A stretch of DNA of 64,000 nt from Bog-473 sp963788125 (lineage in GTDB: Bacteria; Actinomycetota; Acidimicrobiia; Acidimicrobiales; RAAP-2): NCBI GenBank assembly GCA_963788125.1, contig CAWBFN010000001.1, positions 1,984,001 to 2,048,000 of the forward strand. The letters are read 5' to 3'. Below, one piece after another: positions 61,567-64,000 of this stretch. Numbering within the stretch: the stretch's first letter is position 1; the number at the start of each line of letters is the position of its first letter. The notes beneath the pieces are model-generated. The model had not been told where the DNA came from and made no database searches. It saw only the letters and a list, made by a program, of their open reading frames with translations. The translations under genes and the position numbers were made by a program.

Positions 61567-62037
61567 TCAGCAGCTGTCATCGGACCACGATCAGCAGTCA
61601 CATCACCCGTCATATGAATCACTTACAGCTCCTTGGCACCCGGCCTGCGGCACCGTCTCAACGGGCACTATCAACGCCCTCACACTCGACGGGGAGCGAT
61701 ACCAAGCGCTCCATGATCGGCCCGTGTGACTAAATGGGGTGATCGTGATCATCTAGGCACTGCAGCGGCTGGTCGCCTCAGATAACGCCGAACGAGTACC
61801 AACCCCATCGCCTGAAAGCAACGGCTAAACCTCAGGCGGGAACTCCGGAAAGAGCCGCGACCACACCAATCGCCCCGGCAATGAGCAACGCACTCACCAC
61901 ACCCCGCCGGGCGACGAAATGCCACACGCGCTGAGTAGAAGGTCTCCCGCTGCGCCGTCTCCTAATCCCGGATCGACGGCTGCGCCCTACAGCTTCGAGC
62001 TGCGCTACCCTCGCCGTGGCATCTCAACAATTGATGC
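61567..62037. other. intergenic region without recognisable gene
   Basis: About 470 bp with only short frames of unusual composition. I see no family motif, RNA gene or strong hairpin with a T-run. Confidence 0.35.
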
Positions 62038-62508
62038 TCAATCCACTGCTGGCTCGTTCGGTTGAGACACGGATGCTCCCGATCGCCGCTTCCGAGAGAG
62101 AAACTCTTTGACTCGCTCGGGAAGTCCATTTCGATCGTCGAGTTCGGCAAGGCGTTCCCACGATTCAAGCTCGAGTCGAATGAATCGGAGTTCCTCTTTC
62201 GCCCGAGCCGGGTCATTGGAGAACTCTTCCTCCCATCCGACCTCTTCGAAGAGATTGCGAAGGACCGAATGGGGTAGCAGCTCGAGGTTACCGGGAAGGC
62301 CATTGAGTCGGCGAAGCGCTCGTACCAGCACCATCATCGCCCTGTCGGCCGTTCGGGACTGCTCTAAAAGCATGCTCGTCCATTCTGGACTTAGCAACCT
62401 TGCACAGTGAGGACATGCTCCGTCCGGCGTATCGAGGAGATCGGAGAGACAGAACTCGCTGGTGCAGTGTCGGCACCTGGCTTCGATCGGCGAGACGTCA
62501 CACGGAAC
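62038..62508 (-). CDS. zinc-ribbon hypothetical protein, start unresolved
   Basis: An open frame bounded by a TAG at 62511-62509 encodes IEARCRHCTSEFCLSD and ACPHCARLLSPEWTSMLL, two CxxC knuckles, then a helical part (SRTADRAMMVLVRALRRLNG; RAKEELRFIRLELESWERL). The zinc ribbon argues that translation begins before the first standard codon in frame (TTG at 62397), but no ATG or GTG exists upstream. A rare ATC start or an upstream frameshift or truncation could explain this. I do not recognise the family. Confidence 0.45.
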   Translation of the reverse strand, partial: VPCDVSPIEARCRHCTSEFCLSDLLDTPDGACPHCARLLSPEWTSMLLEQSRTADRAMMVLVRALRRLNGLPGNLELLPHSVLRNLFEEVGWEEEFSNDPARAKEELRFIRLELESWERLAELDDRNGLPERVKEFLSRKRRSGASVSQPNEPAVD

Positions 62509-62662
62509 CTAATCCCAATCACTCATGAGCGGAGAGATCTCCGCGACCAATCATTGCGGCCGGATGACCATCTGTCATCCCCTGTGCGCGTGGTCGATAC
62601 CCCTCGGCTAGGCGAGCTCGGACCGCATTCAAAACGAGCTGCGACGTTGGCCCATTGCCAGG

Positions 62663-62851
62663 TCACTCGCACGCGAATTCGCGACGTGCACAAGTCGAGC
62701 ATCGCCCCCGTCCGACCGGTGAGGCGTCCACTCCTAACTCGACAACACTGCGGCGCAGGGCATCGACGTCCTCGAGCAACCGAGCCACCCGATACCGATG
62801 GTCTCCAATATCCGCTTGGATCTCGGATAACTCAACGCGAGTGATGTCCAT
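62663..62851 (-). CDS. small hypothetical protein with terminal CxxC
   Basis: This is a 62-residue protein (MDITRVELSEIQADIGDHRY, a helical LLEDVDALRRSVVEL and the ending RCSTCARREFACE) with a good ribosome-binding site, GGAGGAGCA, directly before the ATG. It has a CxxC and one further Cys. It may originally have been joined to the zinc-ribbon frame downstream at 62508. I do not recognise it. Confidence 0.4.
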   Translation of the reverse strand: MDITRVELSEIQADIGDHRYRVARLLEDVDALRRSVVELGVDASPVGRGRCSTCARREFACE

Positions 62852-63104
62852 TGCTCCTCCATTGCCGATCGAGAGAACCCCAGCCTCGCATCGGACCCGG
62901 TACCCAACATCCCGCGTTGCGCGTGAACCGATTCGGGGCAACGATCGCGAGACGAACCCCACGCGCCCGCGGGGTGTGCGAGAGCGAGCGAGCTGTGCAC
63001 GATTGGGGGAGCAGAAGGAATCGCACGCAATGGCCGTTGCCAATCACAGCCAACGGAGAGACTGACCGCGCTGCAAGCGACTCAATTCCAAAAGGAGCGG
63101 GATC

Positions 63105-64000
63105 ATGCCACGAGCAGTCGGAATTGACCTCGGTACGACCAATTCGGTGATCGCAGCCGTCGAGGGGGGGCAGCCAACGGTCATCGCCAATGCCGAAGGC
63201 ACGCGCACCACTCCTTCGGTCGTGGCATTTACCGAACAAGGTGAGCGGTTAGTGGGCCAATTGGCTCGTCGGCAGGCGATCCTCAATCCGAAGGGGACGA
63301 TCTACTCGGCCAAACGCTTCATCGGGCGTCGTTACGAGGAGGTCACGAGCGAGCTCTCCGCCGTTACGTTCGACGTCGTTGAGGGTCCGGACGGAGCGGT
63401 TCGATTTGACGTTCGGGGCACCCTCTATGCTCCCGAGGAGGTCTCCGCGCAAGTGTTGCGCAAGTTGGTTGAGGACGCCTCCAAATCACTCGGCGAAAAG
63501 GTGACTGAGGCGGTGATCACCGTTCCGGCCTACTTCAATGATGCCCAGCGTCAAGCCACCAAAGATGCTGGCCGCATCGCTGGACTCGAGGTGCTGCGCA
63601 TCATCAACGAACCAACGGCGGCAGCCCTCGCCTACGGGCTCGATAAGAAGAACGACGAGACGATACTGGTCTTCGACCTCGGCGGCGGGACCTTCGACGT
63701 GAGCATTCTCGACGTGGGCGATGGTGTGGTCGAAGTTCGTTCGACGTCTGGCGATACTCACCTCGGCGGTGACGACTTCGACCGGCGCATCGTCGACCAC
63801 CTGGCCGATGAGTTCCAAAAGGACAACGGCATCGATCTGCGCAGTGATCCACAGGCCCTTCAACGCCTCTTCGAGGCGTCGGAAAAGGCCAAGGTCGAAC
63901 TGTCTGCGGTAACACAGACGACGATCAACTTGCCGTTCATTACGGCCGATGCCACAGGGCCCAAGCATCTAAATACCACGCTGATGCGCTCAACTTTCGA
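63105..64000 (+). CDS. dnaK: chaperone DnaK (Hsp70), N-terminal part
   Basis: The window ends inside this gene after 298 codons of the ATPase domain. Phosphate-1 motif VGIDLGTTNSV at residues 5-15, VVAFTEQGERLVGQLARRQA near 41-60, TVPAYFNDAQRQATKDAG near 140, INEPTAAALAYGLDKK near 167-182, and phosphate-2 VFDLGGGTFDVS. An AAAAGGAGCGG ribosome-binding site precedes the ATG. It folds nascent and stressed proteins with DnaJ and GrpE. I see no HAIR or CIRCE operator in the 100 bp upstream. NPKGTIYSAKRFIGRRYEEV differs from main actinobacterial DnaK, so it may be a second copy. Confidence 0.95.
   Translation, partial: MPRAVGIDLGTTNSVIAAVEGGQPTVIANAEGTRTTPSVVAFTEQGERLVGQLARRQAILNPKGTIYSAKRFIGRRYEEVTSELSAVTFDVVEGPDGAVRFDVRGTLYAPEEVSAQVLRKLVEDASKSLGEKVTEAVITVPAYFNDAQRQATKDAGRIAGLEVLRIINEPTAAALAYGLDKKNDETILVFDLGGGTFDVSILDVGDGVVEVRSTSGDTHLGGDDFDRRIVDHLADEFQKDNGIDLRSDPQALQRLFEASEKAKVELSAVTQTTINLPFITADATGPKHLNTTLMRSTF

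Noticed and set aside
63010..63104. HAIR or CIRCE heat-shock operator before dnaK
   Set aside because: Only an isolated ACTCAA half-site is present; no inverted repeat of either type.
1..64000. CRISPR array, prophage or secretion system
   Set aside because: No regularly spaced repeat-spacer structure, phage structural genes or Cas-like proteins are seen; the tandem repeats present have no spacers.

Overview
The window is a high-G+C chromosomal fragment from an actinobacterium. A 42-residue repeat of the type GKGYWLVASDGGIFSFGD in a secreted amidase is, as I recall it, common in Acidimicrobiia, so an acidimicrobial genome is the best guess. About ten TetR regulators, many SDR dehydrogenases, a Baeyer-Villiger-type monooxygenase, a P450, a Rieske oxygenase, amidohydrolases, a CoA-transferase and a thiolase/DUF35 pair point to a catabolic specialist for hydrophobic, cyclic or CoA-linked substrates. 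All functions are inferred from motifs; no search was run.

Layout. 1-12.5 kb: TetR-controlled oxidative catabolism: SDR, sulfotransferase, BVMO plus hydrolase, SDR, Rieske oxygenase, Dabb protein, P450 and a two-component-type flavin monooxygenase. 12.6-17.9 kb: housekeeping and envelope genes (CysQ-like phosphatase, repeat-bearing amidase, DUF5335, zincin, TauE/SafE), with a histidine-kinase relic. 18-24 kb: SDRs, an AhpD-like protein, TetR, an AlkB-like repair gene behind a LexA-type box, and a CoA-transferase. 24-26.7 kb: a three-gene membrane operon divergent from an RpiR regulator with a strong palindrome between them. 26.8-36 kb: two amidohydrolases, a two-domain VOC protein, a solute-binding protein, an LLM oxidoreductase, SDR, and an overlapping DUF35/thiolase pair. 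36-45.5 kb: a secreted hydrolase, tandem paralogues, a molybdopterin oxidoreductase and several gene relics. 45.6-50.9 kb: a branched-chain-type ABC operon whose two permeases and one ATPase are fused in one 974-residue protein. 51-60.7 kb: an esterase/amidohydrolase/TetR operon, SDRs, a minisatellite and an IS630 transposase. 60.8-64 kb: SRPBCC protein, a tRNA-3'-end-like fragment with an excisionase relic, zinc-ribbon small genes, and the start of dnaK.

Two themes stand out. First, a dispersed repeat family related to a tRNA T-arm/3' end (GTGATGGGACTATGTTCGAA) occurs at about 40.2, 44.7, 56.0 and 61.3 kb, twice as paired copies with exactly 118-nt spacing, close to truncated genes and transposase or excisionase relics. 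This looks like repeated integration and decay. Second, at least four genes carry single-base-type frameshifts (21.2, 31.8, 32.3 and 42.3 kb). These are either real decay or indel errors in the assembly. No complete rRNA or tRNA gene, CRISPR array or replication origin was seen.
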